Source: Sporolactobacillus kofuensis (GTDB lineage Bacteria > Bacillota > Bacilli > Bacillales > Sporolactobacillaceae). From it: 64,000 bases of DNA. This document shows positions 25,999 through 34,824 of the stretch, in pieces. Position 1 is the first letter of the stretch. The number at the start of each line of letters is the position of its first letter. The stretch spans positions 62,001 through 126,000 of the forward strand of contig NZ_JAMXWN010000010.1 in assembly GCF_024125425.1 (NCBI RefSeq). Reading direction: 5' to 3'. The translations under genes and the position numbers were made by a program. Under the pieces are notes generated by a model. That model worked only from the letters and a program-made list of their open reading frames with translations, did no database searches and was not told where the DNA came from.

Positions 25999-27303
25999 AT
26001 GCCAGAAAAAAGTATGTATGAAAAATCTTTGGATCTCTTTCCACCCGTAGCCTTGCGAGCCACGCAGCTAGGTGTTGTGAAAGGCGAAGGCGCCTATGTA
26101 TGGGACGAAGAGGGAAAGAAATATCTTGATTTTGCCAGTGGGGTTGCTGTAGTCAATTGTGGTCACAATCATCCGTATATCGTTCAAAAAGCAAAAGAAC
26201 AAATGGACAAACTGATTCATGGTGGGCATAATGTTGTCTATTATTCCTCTTATATTGAACTTGCTGAGAAAATTCTCGGACATGTCGGACATGATTATAA
26301 GATCTATTTTTCGAACAGTGGTGCCGAAGCCAATGAAGCGGTGATCAAATTGGCAAAGCAAGTGACCCATCGACCAGGAATCATATCTTTTAAACATAGT
26401 TTTCATGGCCGCACCTTGGCGACGGCAACGCTGACAGCTTCCAATGCGAAATATCGTCGTAATTATGAGGGATTGCTACCAAGTGTGTATTATGCCGAAT
26501 ATCCCTATGCAACTCGAACGGGTCTTACTGAGGAACAGGAAGTTGCACGTTGTCTCACACAACTTGAAGAAATATTTCATGACTTAATTGAACCTGAGCA
26601 AGTTGCATGCATCATTTTGGAACCTGTGCAAGGAGAAGGCGGCTATATTGTACCGCCAAAAGCTTTCCTACAGTCCATCAGAGAAATTTGTGACAAGCAT
26701 GGCATCCTTCTGGCTTTTGACGAAGTACAAACTGGATTTGGCCGTACAGGCAAGATCTTCGCTTATGAAAATTTCGATGTCAAACCGGATATTATGTCAC
26801 TTGCGAAAGCAATTGCTAACGGCTTTCCACTCAGTGCCATTGTGGCAAAGCGTGCGCTGATGGATCAGTGGCCGGCCGGTACTCACGGGGGTACTTTTGG
26901 TGGAAATCCTGTGGCATGCGCAGCCGGTGTCGCTGTATTTGAACTGCTTGAAGGCGGTTTGGTTGATCATGCAGCAGAAGTTGGCGATTACTTTAAGCAA
27001 AAACTTCTCGAATTAGCCGATAAGCATGATGAAGTGCTTGAAGTTCGGGGCCTCGGATTAATGATTGGCATTGAATTTGTTGACCGGAACGGAAAGCCGG
27101 ATGGTGATCTGGTAAATGTAATTCGGGCAAAGGCACTTGAGAAAGGTCTGATCCTTCTCTCTTGTGGTGTTGATCATAACGTCATACGCTTTATTCCACC
27201 GCTGATCGTAACGCATGAGCAAATTGATACGGCATTTGCCCTGTTTAGTAAAAGTTTTGAAGAAGCGCTTGCCGAGACTGATCAAAAGATTCAAGCAGAT
27301 TAA
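25999..27303 (+). CDS. Class III aminotransferase (GABA/ornithine type)
   Basis: This 434-residue PLP enzyme of the GabT/RocD/ArgD group has YFSNSGAEANEAVIKLA near residue 103, FDEVQTGFGRTG near residue 242 and SLAKAIANGFP near residue 269, the latter with the PLP-binding Lys. ATG 25999 follows AGAGGT. Candidate substrates are GABA, ornithine or another omega-amino acid. Because its neighbours handle guanidino and ureido compounds, ornithine to glutamate semialdehyde would fit the route, but motif reading cannot separate these. A terminator follows directly. Confidence 0.88.
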   Translation: MPEKSMYEKSLDLFPPVALRATQLGVVKGEGAYVWDEEGKKYLDFASGVAVVNCGHNHPYIVQKAKEQMDKLIHGGHNVVYYSSYIELAEKILGHVGHDYKIYFSNSGAEANEAVIKLAKQVTHRPGIISFKHSFHGRTLATATLTASNAKYRRNYEGLLPSVYYAEYPYATRTGLTEEQEVARCLTQLEEIFHDLIEPEQVACIILEPVQGEGGYIVPPKAFLQSIREICDKHGILLAFDEVQTGFGRTGKIFAYENFDVKPDIMSLAKAIANGFPLSAIVAKRALMDQWPAGTHGGTFGGNPVACAAGVAVFELLEGGLVDHAAEVGDYFKQKLLELADKHDEVLEVRGLGLMIGIEFVDRNGKPDGDLVNVIRAKALEKGLILLSCGVDHNVIRFIPPLIVTHEQIDTAFALFSKSFEEALAETDQKIQAD

Positions 27304-27308
27304 TAACC

Positions 27309-27356
27309 AAAAAAGCTGGCTTATTGTCCTATTGGACAACAGGTCAGCTTTTTTTC
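27309..27356. terminator. Terminator after the aminotransferase gene
   Basis: A two-part hairpin (AAAAGCTG with CAGCTTTT outside, GTCC-TATT-GGAC inside) is followed by a long T run on the plus strand. A matching A run on the other side makes it potentially bidirectional, serving the small minus-strand gene too. Confidence 0.8.
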
Positions 27357-27396
27357 TTTTGATCGTTGTTTTTTAAACCGATGGGGAGGTCTATTT

Positions 27397-27534
27397 TTAT
27401 CGATGTGTGAAAAATCGAAGGATAAATAGAACGGCAGCTGCAACAAGCAGAAGATAGATCAAAGTGCCACCGATTTTAAAAAGTAATAGAACAAGCCAGA
27501 TAAGCAACAAGATCCCAATGAGCGACCATATCAT
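27397..27534 (-). CDS. lmo0937-like small membrane protein (DUF5670 type)
   Basis: A 45-codon frame encodes MIWSLIGILLLIWLV followed by LLFKIGGTLIYLLLVAAAVL and ends in ILRFFTHR. An AAAAGGAGGA ribosome site lies 6 nt before the ATG. Two hydrophobic helices around a conserved FKIGG turn match the lmo0937 family of tiny stress-related membrane proteins found in Listeria and Bacilli. Function is unknown. It is separated from the GntP gene by about 70 nt on the same strand and may have its own promoter. Confidence 0.8.
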   Translation of the reverse strand: MIWSLIGILLLIWLVLLLFKIGGTLIYLLLVAAAVLFILRFFTHR

Positions 27535-27603
27535 AGGTACTCCTCCTTTTCATATGAGCGAGTCAATGCATTCCAAAAGTATCAACAATTTTAATCAAAT
27601 TAA

Positions 27604-28938
27604 TTACATGAAAAGTGAAAAGAAACTGATGAGTAGGATACCGATGACGGATAGAACGCTGCCCATAACTGTATAAGTCTTTAATGTATCTTTAAGATTC
27701 AGATTAAAATATTCCTTGAACAGCCAAAAACCTGGATCATTCACGTGACCACAAAAAATACTTCCCGCACCTGTAGCGAGAACAATTAAAGTAGGACTAA
27801 CGCCTGTGGAACCAACAAGCGGGGTGGCAACCCCGGCAGCAGTTAAGGCAGCAACTGTGCTTGAGCCGATACAGACGCGTAGAAGTACAGTCACGAGCCA
27901 AGCCAGAAGGAGGGGCGATAGAGGTGATCCTTTAAATAAATGAGCGACATAATCACCAACACCGCCTTCGATCATCACTTGTTTTAATGCACCACCTGCA
28001 CCAATGATCAAAAGGAGCATGGAAATTTGGCGGATCGATTTTGTAATGGTTTTTTCTAGATCATCCATTGAACGTTTCTGACGAATACCCATGGCATATA
28101 AAGCAAACAGAACACTGATCATCATAGCAGCAGGAGGCGAACCAATGAGTACAATGATCTTTTTAATTAACGCCGGCATGGAAATAAGATCAGTCGTGAG
28201 TTCAGCGAATATCATCAAAAAAACAGGGAGAATACACGTGAAAATACTCAGCCTCAATGAAGGAAGTGTCTGACCGTCAAATTCTCTTTTTGTTTCAAGC
28301 AATTCTTCACTTCCTGAGTGGGCATATACAGTTGGCATGATTCGGAAAAGAAGTTTGTTCAACACGATACCACCAAATAGGACAGCGGGAATGGCAACGA
28401 ATAGTCCTGTAAGTAGAACATAGGCGGTGTTTGCATGGTAACTTTGAACTAATGCAGTTGGCGCTGGATGTGGTGGGAGAAACCCATGTGTTGCCATTAA
28501 TGTGGCAACCATCGGCATGCCGACATAGAGAAGTGGTAAGTCAAAGGCAAGTCCTATTTCGAAAATTATAGGTATGAGAAGTACCAGTCCCACTTCAAAA
28601 AAAAGCGCAATGCCGAGAATAAAGGAAGCGATGATCACAGCAAGTTGTATTCTTTTCTTTCCAAATTTTTTTGCAAGCGAAACGGCGATACGATGAGCAC
28701 CACCGGCATCGGAAACCAATTTACCAAGGATGGCGCCAAGGCCGAAAATCAAGACCAGATCACCAAGCTGTGTGCCGATCCCTTTTTCAATGACCTCAGT
28801 GAGCTTTGTCAAAGGAATTCCTAATCCGATGGCGACCAGTGTGGAAACGAGTAGCAAGGATATAAATGTATTCATATTCAATTTCATAATTAATAGGAGT
28901 AACACAATGATCCCAAGTGCGACGATGACTAATGGCAA
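27604..28938 (-). CDS. GntP family gluconate/organic acid permease
   Basis: This 444-residue transporter with about 12 to 14 helices belongs to the GntP family. Typical stretches are MVATLMATHGFLPPHPAPTA near residue 143 and the C-terminal GAGSIFCGHVNDPGFWL near residue 398. Family members carry gluconate and related sugar acids by proton symport. The TTG start has only a weak AAGAAGTGA site, so the start could be slightly different. No gluconate kinase or dehydrogenase is nearby, so the substrate is uncertain. Confidence 0.88.
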   Translation of the reverse strand: MPLVIVALGIIVLLLLIMKLNMNTFISLLLVSTLVAIGLGIPLTKLTEVIEKGIGTQLGDLVLIFGLGAILGKLVSDAGGAHRIAVSLAKKFGKKRIQLAVIIASFILGIALFFEVGLVLLIPIIFEIGLAFDLPLLYVGMPMVATLMATHGFLPPHPAPTALVQSYHANTAYVLLTGLFVAIPAVLFGGIVLNKLLFRIMPTVYAHSGSEELLETKREFDGQTLPSLRLSIFTCILPVFLMIFAELTTDLISMPALIKKIIVLIGSPPAAMMISVLFALYAMGIRQKRSMDDLEKTITKSIRQISMLLLIIGAGGALKQVMIEGGVGDYVAHLFKGSPLSPLLLAWLVTVLLRVCIGSSTVAALTAAGVATPLVGSTGVSPTLIVLATGAGSIFCGHVNDPGFWLFKEYFNLNLKDTLKTYTVMGSVLSVIGILLISFFSLFM

Positions 28939-29022
28939 ATAATCACTTCTTTTGTTGAAATTTAGTTATTTTCTGTGCAGGAAATACATAGATAGGTTGA
29001 AAAACGCGGTGTGCAAAAGATG

Positions 29023-29322
29023 TTAACAACGAATTTCCAGATGAAAAGAATTGACTCTTAGCGCCGGCGTGCATAGTATCTCTATACCCTTTTTCGTCAG
29101 GTTCAAACATGAACCGACATGGTAGAGGATTTCTGCTTTTTGTCGAGAACGCGAACGGAGGGCCAAATATACAGAGGAATCAGAGTGTGCCCTTTTTACC
29201 CAAGCGCCCTGTTTTTGACGCGAATCCGAAATGATGATCACTGAATCGTCAATTTTTTCATCATTCAACAGCTTGTTTCGCAATTCATTATGCCGATATA
29301 ATAAATAGATTATTAGCTGCAA
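29023..29322 (-). CDS. Doubtful small ORF
   Basis: An open frame of 99 codons lies between the GntP gene and nrdD. It would start at TTG 29322, only 1 nt after GAGGTG, which is too close for normal initiation. The product is hydrophilic with several Cys and resembles nothing I know. It could be a decayed gene or chance. Apart from this frame, the 500-nt gap holds only the control region of nrdD. Confidence 0.25.
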   Translation of the reverse strand: MQLIIYLLYRHNELRNKLLNDEKIDDSVIIISDSRQKQGAWVKRAHSDSSVYLALRSRSRQKAEILYHVGSCLNLTKKGIEILCTPALRVNSFHLEIRC

Positions 29323-29434
29323 TCACCTCATTTTTGTGAAGACGTATGAATTTGCGCTTCATCCTCATTCAAAAAGATGTCACAATTTCATTTTCCGCTC
29401 TATGATCACGAAAATCACCATAAATCACCTTTTT

Positions 29435-29488
29435 GATCTATATATTGTGTTTAAGATCACTTTTAAACTCTATATATTGTTGTACAAT
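29435..29488 (+). promoter_or_regulatory. Two NrdR boxes and promoter of nrdDG
   Basis: Two copies of CTATATATTG lie at 29438-29447 and 29470-29479, embedded in ATCTATATATTGTGT and CTCTATATATTGTTGT, close to the NrdR consensus ACACwATATATwGTGT. The 32-nt distance (three helical turns) is the usual spacing of paired NrdR boxes. TACAAT at 29483-29488 is the probable -10 element, so the second box overlaps the promoter and binding should repress. The nrdR gene itself is not in the window. Confidence 0.85.
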
Positions 29489-29521
29489 GTTTTCATAGGT
29501 TGATTTGTAGGGGGTAACGTG

Positions 29522-31384
29522 ATGATAAAAGAACCGGTAATCCATGAGAAAACACTTGATGATAAAATACGCGACTTAATTAATATGGATGAATATGTCG
29601 CCAATGAAAATGCCAATAAAGATGAAAAGGTATTTAATACACAACGCGACTTGCTTGCAGGAGTGGCGGCAAGGGATTTTGCTCTTCGCCACATTCTTCC
29701 GGAAGAATTCGCGCACGCGCATAATCAAGGAATTATCCATTTTCATGATCTCGATTATTCACCATTTTTCTCAATGTATAACTGCATGTTGATTGACTTC
29801 AAAGGTATGCTTGAGAAAGGTTTCTCGATAGGTAATGCTGATGTGGAGCAGCCGCGTTCGATCAAAACAGCAACAGCGCTCGTTGCCCAGATCGTTGCTA
29901 ATGTTTCTTCAAATATTTATGGGGGGACGTCTTTCAATCGTGCAGATGAAGTATTGGAGCCCTATGCAAAGATAAGCTTCAAAAAGTATCTGCAAACAGC
30001 AAAAGAATGGTTATCGGATCCTCAGGAGCAAGAAGACTATGCATATTCCATGACGAGAAAAGAAATCTATGATTCCATGCAGTCACTTGAATATGAAATT
30101 AATACACTTTTTTCAAGTAATGGACAAACCCCATTCTTTACATTGAATTTCGGACTTGGTCGCTCATGGTTTGCGCGTGAAATACAAAAAGCGATTTTAA
30201 AAGTGAGGATCATTGGCCTTGGCAGAGACCACAAAACGGCTGTGTTCCCTAAGCTCGTGTTTACGATTAAACGCGGCTTGAATCTTGATAAAGATGATCC
30301 AAACTATGACATTAAGAAACTCGCTTTGGAATGTTCAACGAAACGGATGTACCCCGACATATTGAATTATGATCGGATTGTTGAGGTAACCGGAGATTTT
30401 AAAGCACCGATGGGCTGTCGCTCGTTCCTTCCTTCTTATCAGGAAAATGGAGAGTATATCGCAGATGGCCGGAATAACATGGGCGTTGTGACCTTAAACA
30501 TTCCACGTATTGCGATTGAATCAAATGGTGATCAAGCGGCTTTTTGGAGCCTCTTTGAAGAAAGGCTAGATCTTGTTTGTCGCGCACTTCTTTTCCGCAT
30601 TCATACTCTGGATAAAGTGGAGGCAAAGAACGCGCCGATTCTCTATCAGTACGGCGCAACCGGGAAACGGCTACTGGCCAATGAACACGTTCAAGAGATT
30701 TTTAAGAACGGTCGTGCAACGGTCTCCATGGGTTATATTGGTTTGTACGAAGCAGCAACTGTATTCTACGGACCGGATTGGGAACATAATCCGGATGCGA
30801 AAGCATTCACACTGGATATTGTGAAACGGTTTAAGACGGTTTCTTTGGAATGGCGCGAGAAAACCGGTTATGCATTTAGTGTCTATGCGACACCATCAGA
30901 AAGTTTGACCGATCGATTCTGTCGTTTGGATAAGCAGCGTTTCGGAACGATTAAGGATATTACGGATAAAGATTACTATACGAACAGTTTTCATTATGAT
31001 GTGCGTAAGAAGATTAATCCTTTTGAAAAAATTGATTTTGAAAAAGATTATGAGCCCTATACGGCCGGTGGCTTCATTCATTACTGTGAATTTCCTTCGC
31101 TCATTAATAATCCTGAAGGGCTTGAGACGGTGTGGGATTATACATACGACCGTGTTGGTTACTTTGGGACGAATACGCCAATCGACAAATGCTATGAATG
31201 CGGCTATGAAGGGGAATTTGAATCCACTGCGGAAGGCTTTAAGTGCCCAAGCTGCGGTAACCACAATCCGGAAACGACATCCTGTATTCGTCGACTTTGT
31301 GGTTACCTTGGCTCAGTGATTCAGCGCAAACCGATTAAGGGGCGGTTGAAGGAAATCAATTCCCGAGAGAAACAGCAGAGCTAA
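29522..31384 (+). CDS. nrdD: Anaerobic ribonucleoside-triphosphate reductase (class III)
   Basis: This 620-residue glycyl radical enzyme reduces ribonucleoside triphosphates to deoxy forms without oxygen. The C-terminal zinc site (CYECGYEGEF near residue 557 and CPSCG near residue 575) and the glycyl radical motif RLCGYLGS near residue 591 are present. The N-terminus starts directly with the catalytic domain; the roughly 100-residue ATP-cone of many homologues is missing, so dATP inhibition through that domain is not expected. ATG 29522 is better spaced from AGGGGG than GTG 29519. nrdG follows. Confidence 0.95.
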   Translation: MIKEPVIHEKTLDDKIRDLINMDEYVANENANKDEKVFNTQRDLLAGVAARDFALRHILPEEFAHAHNQGIIHFHDLDYSPFFSMYNCMLIDFKGMLEKGFSIGNADVEQPRSIKTATALVAQIVANVSSNIYGGTSFNRADEVLEPYAKISFKKYLQTAKEWLSDPQEQEDYAYSMTRKEIYDSMQSLEYEINTLFSSNGQTPFFTLNFGLGRSWFAREIQKAILKVRIIGLGRDHKTAVFPKLVFTIKRGLNLDKDDPNYDIKKLALECSTKRMYPDILNYDRIVEVTGDFKAPMGCRSFLPSYQENGEYIADGRNNMGVVTLNIPRIAIESNGDQAAFWSLFEERLDLVCRALLFRIHTLDKVEAKNAPILYQYGATGKRLLANEHVQEIFKNGRATVSMGYIGLYEAATVFYGPDWEHNPDAKAFTLDIVKRFKTVSLEWREKTGYAFSVYATPSESLTDRFCRLDKQRFGTIKDITDKDYYTNSFHYDVRKKINPFEKIDFEKDYEPYTAGGFIHYCEFPSLINNPEGLETVWDYTYDRVGYFGTNTPIDKCYECGYEGEFESTAEGFKCPSCGNHNPETTSCIRRLCGYLGSVIQRKPIKGRLKEINSREKQQS

Positions 31385-31432
31385 CCATGATCAGAAGTTT
31401 TTCGGAGAATGAAAAGCTAGGAGCGAGTAGTT

Positions 31433-31936
31433 ATGAATTACGCCGATTATAAACGTTTTGATTTTCTGAATGGGACCGGAATACGTCATTCACTTTTTGT
31501 CAGCGGATGCCATTTTCATTGCAAAGGCTGCTGGAATGCGGTCGCTTGGAATCCCCAATTCGGTCAATTGTATACAGATGAGATGGAAAATAAGATTATT
31601 GATGACCTCAATTTGCCTGAAATTGATGTTCAAGGACTTTCGCTACTTGGTGGTGAACCTTTTGATCACCCGAAAACATTAACCAAACTCGTGAAACGGG
31701 TCAATCGCGAATGTGCCGGTAAAGATATTTGGTCTTGGACCGGATTTCGATTTGAAGATCTTCTTCATGATCCTGACCGGAGGGAAATGCTGGAGCATAT
31801 TGATGTGCTTGTCGATGGGCAATTTGATTTAGCGCAGAGAAATCTTAAGCTTAAATTCCGCGGTTCGGCGAACCAAAGAGTCATCAACGTAAAAGAATCA
31901 CTCAAAGCAGGACAAGTTGTGTTGCAAATGAATTAA
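31433..31936 (+). CDS. nrdG: Anaerobic ribonucleotide reductase activating protein
   Basis: This 167-residue radical SAM enzyme installs the glycyl radical in NrdD. The iron-sulphur motif CHFHCKGC gives Cys26, Cys30 and Cys33 (CxxxCxxC), followed by LSLLGGEPFDHP near residue 74, the SAM-binding GGE motif. A ribosome site GCTAGGAGCGAG precedes the ATG. It is the second gene of the operon, with a strong terminator downstream. Confidence 0.95.
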   Translation: MNYADYKRFDFLNGTGIRHSLFVSGCHFHCKGCWNAVAWNPQFGQLYTDEMENKIIDDLNLPEIDVQGLSLLGGEPFDHPKTLTKLVKRVNRECAGKDIWSWTGFRFEDLLHDPDRREMLEHIDVLVDGQFDLAQRNLKLKFRGSANQRVINVKESLKAGQVVLQMN

Positions 31937-31987
31937 TGGATCGCCACTATAGAAACTTAAAGAAACAGGTACCGGAATTGAACTGAA

Positions 31988-32029
31988 CCCCTGAAGTTGG
32001 ACAATGAAAATCCAACTTCAGGGGTTTTT
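31988..32029 (+). terminator. Terminator of nrdDG
   Basis: A 14-bp perfect stem CCCCTGAAGTTGGA / TCCAACTTCAGGGG is followed by TTTTTG. Confidence 0.95.
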
Positions 32030-32112
32030 GTAGTTAATATATAGAACCTCTTGAGATCTAGGGTCGACGAACATCATGCTATCGCTTAGTCTCAGCAAAG
32101 ATGCACGAACGA

Positions 32113-32571
32113 TTATTTACTGCTCTCAAGATCGTCCATAGCCAAGTTTGCCAGTTGATCTGCGCGTTCGTTATATTCGACCCCATCATGTCCTTTCACT
32201 TTGTTAAAAGAAATGTGCTCCTGTTTCTGTGCAAGGCTGTTCAGCTGCATCCACAGTTCCTTATTTTTTACTGGCTTTCCGCCGGCTGTTTTCCAGCCCT
32301 TTTTGATCCAGCCGGGGACCCAGCTTGTCATACCATTGACAACATAGGCACTGTCTATATAAAAAGAGACGGGAATCTGTTCTGTTTTTAATGCTTCTAG
32401 CGCGCGAATTGCAGCAGTCAGCTCCATCACATTATTTGTCGTGTTACTTGCACCGCCGCGCAGTTCTTTGACATGATCGCCATATCTAAGAATAGCGCCC
32501 CAACCGCCAACATTATGTTCGCTTTGATTGCCGCGACATCCACCGTCGCAATAAATAATAATTTCATTCAT
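32113..32571 (-). CDS. rnhA: Ribonuclease HI
   Basis: This 152-residue enzyme cleaves RNA in RNA-DNA hybrids. The acidic catalytic residues are seen in IYCDGGCRGNQ at the N-terminus, NNVMELTAA near residue 46, FYIDSAYVVNG near residue 70 and YNERADQLA near residue 133. Length is typical of E. coli-type RNase HI. ATG 32571 lies 5 nt after AGGTGA; an in-frame GTG at 32580 is an alternative. Confidence 0.93.
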   Translation of the reverse strand: MNEIIIYCDGGCRGNQSEHNVGGWGAILRYGDHVKELRGGASNTTNNVMELTAAIRALEALKTEQIPVSFYIDSAYVVNGMTSWVPGWIKKGWKTAGGKPVKNKELWMQLNSLAQKQEHISFNKVKGHDGVEYNERADQLANLAMDDLESSK

Positions 32572-32846
32572 CGTATTCACCTGTCTCCATCAAATAGTCT
32601 TCTAAGTAATTCGCATTCGTTTTAGTGAATTCCTTTTAGAGAAAACTTCGCTCGTTCATTCTAAATCCGCATGAATCAGTATAACAAAATCATCGGCATT
32701 GCTCGAGTGCATAGGATGTTTTGCATTCTTTAACGGTAAAGTTGAGAAAAAACGCAGAAAATACTGTAAAATGGTCAGTAAGAGATAAAGAGATGGACTG
32801 CAACAGAGGCACAGACTTCTAGATATGGGATAGGGAGTGTTTGATT

Positions 32847-33785
32847 TTGAAAATCGCTGTGCTTGGCGCTGGGGCGATCGGTTGTTATTTTGGGGGAGTC
32901 TTGGCCAGAGAAAAAGTGGATGTAACCTTTATCGCAAAAGGTAGAACCTTAGAAAGGTTGCGCGACCATGAATTGATCATTAAGAGCATCAATGGCGATT
33001 TTACTTTGCCTGTTAAAGTAAGTGATGCAGAACAGTTGAACGCCGATATTAACTACGATTTTATTCTTCTCGCAATCAAATCAACGGCTTTAGAATGTGT
33101 CATTCCTGAGTTGCAAAAATTAACCGGACCAAGAACAAAGATCATTTGTCTGCTGAACGGTATCGGTAATGAAGAACGTCTTGCCGAGCAATTTGGTGAA
33201 GATCACGTGATTGGCGGTTCGGCATTTATATCAATCATTCGCGAAGCACCGGGGGTCGTCAATCATGTGGGGGATGGCAAATTAATCATTGGCCATTGGC
33301 AGACAGGTACAAGCGATGCTGCTTCTGAAGAAGGACTCGCTTATTTGATTGGCGTATTTAGAAAGTGCGGACTTGAAATTGAACTGTCTGAACATATTCA
33401 GCAAATTAAGTGGGAAAAATTACTTTGGAATATTACCTATAATCCGCTCACTGCACTGACAAGGACTCGTGTTGGTGAAGCATTGGCAGATCCGGATCTA
33501 TACCAATTATTAAAACAGATCAGTACAGAATTTCTAACGGTAGCTGAGCGTGCCGGAATTCATATAGGCGATCAATACAAAAAAGAACTGCTGAAACCCG
33601 ATGAGAAAATTCAAAATCATAAGACATCAATGCTACAGGACCTTGAAAATGGTTGCGAGATGGAACTGGATGCCATTCTTGGTTTTGTCATAAAAACAGC
33701 AAAAAGTCTGGGTTTGCAATTAAAGACGATTGAAACCATATACCATCTCCTTCGTTTTACAGACCATCATCCACTTAACGTATAA
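32847..33785 (+). CDS. panE: 2-dehydropantoate 2-reductase (ketopantoate reductase)
   Basis: This 312-residue NADPH enzyme reduces ketopantoate to pantoate for coenzyme A synthesis. The Rossmann motif is AVLGAGAIGCYFGG at residues 4-17, and the catalytic Lys lies in IKWEKLLWNITYNPLTALT near residue 192. TTG 32847 is chosen since GGGAG lies 9 nt upstream; TTG 32841 is only 3 nt away from it. Other paralogues act on different 2-oxo acids, so the pantoate role is likely but not proven. A C39-like gene follows 34 nt later. Confidence 0.85.
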   Translation: MKIAVLGAGAIGCYFGGVLAREKVDVTFIAKGRTLERLRDHELIIKSINGDFTLPVKVSDAEQLNADINYDFILLAIKSTALECVIPELQKLTGPRTKIICLLNGIGNEERLAEQFGEDHVIGGSAFISIIREAPGVVNHVGDGKLIIGHWQTGTSDAASEEGLAYLIGVFRKCGLEIELSEHIQQIKWEKLLWNITYNPLTALTRTRVGEALADPDLYQLLKQISTEFLTVAERAGIHIGDQYKKELLKPDEKIQNHKTSMLQDLENGCEMELDAILGFVIKTAKSLGLQLKTIETIYHLLRFTDHHPLNV

Positions 33786-33819
33786 ATCAATCCATAATCC
33801 TGTGAGAAAAGGGAGTACC

Positions 33820-34635
33820 ATGAAGAAACAGAAAACATTAGCGTCAATGATGACCGTTATCATTATTTTGTGCTGTGCAGTCTTAATTACACTGCTCATT
33901 CGCGATCTGGATCGGAATAAGACACATTCAGCGCAAACGAATCATTCACAAATTCAGCAAACAAAACCATCCTCACCAGTAATCAAGAAGGATAAGGTGA
34001 TAAAAAAGAAACACAAAGCAAAACCCTCAGTTAAAGAGAAAAAGCTAACTGCACCGTATGTGAGTCAAAAACCTGAACTGCCGAACGGATGTGAGGTGAC
34101 GAGTCTGACCATGCTGTTGCAATCGGCTGGGATCAAAGTAGACAAGTTAACACTTGCCGGGCAAATAAAAAAGGTCCCCTTTCAATCAGGGGGATTTATG
34201 GGTAATCCGAACGAAGGCTTCGTCGGAAATATGTATCATGGGAGCCGTAATAATCCAGGCTACGCAGTCTACCATGGACCGGTAGCAGATTTGGCGAGCC
34301 GATATCTCGGTCACCGCGTGAAAGATCTGACAGGAGATGCGTGGGAGGACATTGAGAAACAGATTGCTTCAGGGGTTCCTGTGTGGACGATTACAAGTAT
34401 TAATTTTCAACCGGTCCCTAAAGGATCCTGGCGAGAGTGGCATACAAAGCAAGGCACAATACAGATCACCTTTCAAGAACATTCGGTTTTAGTTACCGGA
34501 TATGACGAGGATTATGTGTACTTTAACGATCCGCTAGCGGGCGGACCGGGGAGCAAGGCAAGTAAAGCTGCATTTGTAAAAGCATGGAAACAATTTGGCA
34601 GACAGGCCATTTCTTATACGCCTGAATCCCATTGA
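33820..34635 (+). CDS. Membrane-anchored C39-like peptidase family protein
   Basis: This 271-residue protein has an N-terminal membrane anchor (residues 10-30), a Lys-rich linker and a peptidase_C39_2 domain. The likely catalytic Cys is in LPNGCEVTSLTML near residue 89 and the His in EHSVLVTGYDEDYVYFNDP near residue 224. It resembles B. subtilis YvpB. It acts outside the membrane, perhaps on cell-wall or secreted proteins; the substrate is unknown. ATG 33820 follows AAAAGGGAG. It is followed by the autolysin gene after 190 nt. Confidence 0.85.
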   Translation: MKKQKTLASMMTVIIILCCAVLITLLIRDLDRNKTHSAQTNHSQIQQTKPSSPVIKKDKVIKKKHKAKPSVKEKKLTAPYVSQKPELPNGCEVTSLTMLLQSAGIKVDKLTLAGQIKKVPFQSGGFMGNPNEGFVGNMYHGSRNNPGYAVYHGPVADLASRYLGHRVKDLTGDAWEDIEKQIASGVPVWTITSINFQPVPKGSWREWHTKQGTIQITFQEHSVLVTGYDEDYVYFNDPLAGGPGSKASKAAFVKAWKQFGRQAISYTPESH

Positions 34636-34824
34636 TGGGAAGAGGAGTCTCAAAAGTTTATAGGCTGAGAGGCCCTTTTTTTATGTCCTCAGACGTATCT
34701 TTTATTAAACGTTTAGTAAGAATCCTTTAAAAACAACACTTTAGACTAAACAATTTCCATAACTTTCCGATATAATATTAAAAATATTATCTTTCATTTT
34801 TAATAAACTCGGGGGTGGCTTACT

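Noticed and set aside
34641-34683. Possible terminator after the C39-like gene
   Set aside because: A long T run is present, but only a 5-bp stem with a 13-nt loop could be found, so I did not list it.
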